A DNA stretch of 64,000 nt from Neobacillus sp. CF12 (GTDB lineage Bacteria > Bacillota > Bacilli > Bacillales > Cytobacillaceae), in the NCBI RefSeq assembly GCF_030348765.1, contig NZ_JAUCEU010000007.1, positions 614,501 to 678,500 of the forward strand, written 5' to 3'. How positions within the stretch are numbered: position 1 is the stretch's first letter; every line of letters starts with the position of its first letter. The position numbers and the translations under genes are program-made. Shown here in pieces: positions 62,463 to 64,000 of this stretch. The notes under the pieces are model-generated. The model was given only the letters and a program-made list of their open reading frames with translations, was not told the origin of the DNA and did not search any database.

Positions 62463-62466
62463 CTTC

Positions 62467-63138
62467 TTACGATAATTTGTCAATTAAATAAGAAAACGTG
62501 CCATTTTCATTTAATATTAAGATTCCAAGTCCAATTAGCACAAATGGTACTATTATATGTCCATATCGCTCTAGGGTTTTTGCAACCAAAGGAAAGGCAA
62601 TTAATTTATAGGCGATAAAGCACCATACAGCAACAAATAATAAAAAAACAATAACAATAAAACTTATTTGCCAACCATTAGATGTAGCAAAAAAGGGAAT
62701 ATAAACTCCTATATTGTCTCCGCCATTTGCAAAAGTAACGGCTGCGACTTTATAAATACTAGGGTGAAGAAGTTTTTGTACCCAATTAACTTTTCCATTT
62801 GTTTCGTCTAAAGAAGGTTCGTGAGCTGTATATGCTTCCCCTTCTGTTTCACCCTGATGCTCTTTTTTTCGGTCTTTAAACTGTTCCACAAGGGCTTTGA
62901 CACCTAGATAAACAGGAATAACCCCTAACAAACCAATCCATTCTTGAGGGATAATTAATGCTCCTAAAGCTCCAATTACACTCAATATTACAAGTGCAAT
63001 AAAACCCAGATACTGTCCAAATATGATGTGTGAACTTTTTAGCCTCGAATCCCGTTGTGAAAACCAAGTTAATAATAGAAAAATATCATCGATGTTTGTT
63101 GCCGCAAAAAGGACAATTGTAGTAAGTATTAAACTCAT
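62467..63138 (-). CDS. cadD: CadD-family cadmium resistance transporter (cassette gene)
   Basis: The 223-residue membrane protein has about six spans. The opening LTTIVLFAATNIDDIFLLLTWF and the later AVTFANGGDNIGVYIPFF are characteristic of the CadD family of the LysE superfamily. It would export cadmium or a related cation. The His/Glu-rich loop (HQGETEGEAYTAHE) lies between spans three and four. I start it at the ATG at 63138 behind AAGGGAG; the open frame runs 16 codons further. It is the clearest functional cargo of the array. Confidence 0.9.
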   Translation of the reverse strand: MSLILTTIVLFAATNIDDIFLLLTWFSQRDSRLKSSHIIFGQYLGFIALVILSVIGALGALIIPQEWIGLLGVIPVYLGVKALVEQFKDRKKEHQGETEGEAYTAHEPSLDETNGKVNWVQKLLHPSIYKVAAVTFANGGDNIGVYIPFFATSNGWQISFIVIVFLLFVAVWCFIAYKLIAFPLVAKTLERYGHIIVPFVLIGLGILILNENGTFSYLIDKLS

Positions 63139-63179
63139 AAATTCTCCCTTCATATTGTTTTGTTTTACTATATGCCACT

Positions 63180-63213
63180 TATTCAACTATCCTGCCCCTT
63201 TAGTGGAACAAGC
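63180..63213 (+). repeat. Array repeat 9 (left core only)
   Basis: TTCAACTAT and TTAGTGGAA flank CCTGCCCC, followed by CAAGCAGGG. No right core is evident within the next 100 bases. It lies 40 bases upstream of the CadD start. Confidence 0.65.
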
Positions 63214-63513
63214 AGGGAGTAAGTTGCCAATAGGTTCGTATTGGCTACTTAATAAATAATGTAATTATTGGGAATGATAATTCAGCAAAGGGCAAGGTAA
63301 TAAACTTAAACACCTTAGAAATTTCCTCCACAAAATGCCTTGCCCAAACATTCATTCAGTACATAGACGAATACACAAGAATGATGAACTCACATCACAT
63401 ATGATAAATTCAAATACTGACCTTCAACCAGTATGACACGTTACTTCATCGTCGGGAGAAATCCCGACTTTTTTGTTTGGCAACATCACTCAATGTGTAT
63501 TAAACGTTTTTTC
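63214..63513. other. Non-coding region with long-range inverted repeat and a plus-strand terminator
   Basis: There is no convincing gene. GGGCAAGG (63290-63297) and CCTTGCCC (63338-63345) can pair across 40 bases. A strong plus-strand terminator GTCGGG-agaaat-CCCGAC followed by TTTTTT lies at about 63453-63476. A short frame with no start (AQTFIQYIDEYTRMMNS) overlaps it. A small RNA is possible; I cannot show a promoter. Confidence 0.4.
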
Positions 63514-63605
63514 TTATTCAACCTCACCCGTTAATTCAAATAAGTTCAACAAAAAGAAGCGTCAATCCTTCTTGGATCAACGCTACCCGTTACTTTAAGT
63601 ACAAT
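63514..63605 (+). repeat. Array repeat 10
   Basis: Left core: TTCAACC and GTTAATTCAA around TCACCC. Middle hairpin: AGCGT / ACGCT around a 17-base loop. Right core: CGCTACCCGTTACTTTAAGT then ACAATACTTC, the flank seen in repeats 2 and 3. It is the last repeat visible before the gene at 63641. Confidence 0.8.
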
Positions 63606-63640
63606 ACTTCTTAATCTAAATTTATTATTGTATTTTTTAA

Positions 63641-63916
63641 CTAGTTCCTCATCCAGGTAAGTAACCGTACAATTTGAAACGGTTCACTCCAAACTATAAT
63701 GAAACTTAATAAAAATAATGCTGCCACTGATAAATACTTTACATTTCCTTTTTCACTTCTAAATATTGCTCCGAAACAAAATAGCGAACCAACAATTAAA
63801 AAAACAAATCCTGCTGCCATAAGTGGTTCAAACAATTCTGGAAAAACGTATGAGGACCAAAATAACAGTACACCAAATATTGCAAATACGACAGACAATA
63901 TACTAAACCTTTTCAT
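63641..63916 (-). CDS. Small membrane protein, 91 aa (cassette gene)
   Basis: Three hydrophobic helices are visible (FSILSVVFAIFGVLLFWSS, PLMAAGFVFLIVGSLFCFGA, VAALFLLSFIIVWSEPF). GGAGGTG lies well placed before the ATG. No family recognised. It is the rightmost complete gene; the array may continue beyond the window. Confidence 0.7.
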   Translation of the reverse strand: MKRFSILSVVFAIFGVLLFWSSYVFPELFEPLMAAGFVFLIVGSLFCFGAIFRSEKGNVKYLSVAALFLLSFIIVWSEPFQIVRLLTWMRN

Positions 63917-64000
63917 TATGGCACCTCCATTATTAACTTATTTTACCATATACCCGTTTTTTTTTGAGAAGATATAAGATTATATTGTAATTTTATTAAT

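Noticed and set aside
55662..63605. Classical integron with attC sites and IntI
   Set aside because: Right ends read GTTACTT, GTTAGTT or GTTAGCT rather than GTTRRRY, the paired inner arms of attC are missing, and the recombinase lacks the IntI-specific insert.
1..64000. tRNA and rRNA genes
   Set aside because: I saw no cloverleaf with GGTTCGA-type T arm or rRNA-like conserved blocks anywhere in the window; a covariance search would settle this.

Overview
The window looks like a chromosomal segment of a low-GC Bacillaceae bacterium (Bacillus, Neobacillus or Peribacillus type). The grounds are AT-rich DNA, strong AGGAGG-type ribosome sites with occasional TTG and GTG starts, a TPP-riboswitch thiamine operon, a heterocycloanthracin-type bacteriocin locus, MerR/DUF3967 proteins and IS110 elements. 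I saw no rRNA, tRNA or CRISPR array.

Layout. 1-1459: a minus-strand UvrA-like ABC ATPase that runs off the left edge. 1562-11776: a thiazole/oxazole-modified microcin (TOMM) locus. It holds a Cys/Gly/His-rich precursor, a ThiF-like RRE protein, a YcaO cyclodehydratase and a two-domain SagB dehydrogenase, all on the minus strand. It is bracketed by two diverged copies of one module: a short hairpin repeat, a terminator, a 56-residue membrane protein and a divergent MerR-like protein. 11788-17146: small genes, a universal stress protein, and tenA-thiM-thiD-thiE-thiW under a TPP riboswitch. 17225-18594: two decayed loci, including a copy of the 3' third of sstT. 18641-39614: a 21-kb minus-strand catabolic cluster. 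It has a biotin carrier, a peptide/nickel-type ABC importer, two carboxyltransferases, two acyl-CoA ligases, thiolase, hydroxyacyl-CoA dehydrogenase, enoyl-CoA hydratase, a biotin carboxylase fused to a quinone oxidoreductase, an ACAD11-like dehydrogenase, an APH-fold kinase and an SDR. A PucR/CdaR-type regulator is divergent from it, with a cre-like site and a perfect palindrome between them. 41973-53371: intact sstT, an MHYT histidine kinase, an OatA-like acyltransferase, small membrane proteins, a 52-bp tandem repeat, a stand-alone tubulin/FtsZ homologue and a low-Mr phosphatase.

The most unusual part is 53500-63916. Short, functionally unrelated genes all lie on the minus strand: a zinc-ribbon protein, a NUDIX hydrolase, a lipoprotein, an Imm53 immunity protein, a CadD transporter and several unknowns. 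They are separated by about 95-bp repeats in a single orientation. Each repeat has a left core and a right core that share a (C)CCGTTA motif, with a variable hairpin between. The left core has inverted arms around a short spacer, as tyrosine recombinase sites do. In one copy the space between left and right ends holds a complete XerC/D-like tyrosine recombinase gene, and an IS110 element seems to have landed in the adjacent core. This looks like an integron-like cassette array built on non-attC sites with a non-IntI recombinase, or a recombinase element with many short derivatives. That interpretation is inference; the repeats, their common orientation and the recombinase position are visible directly.
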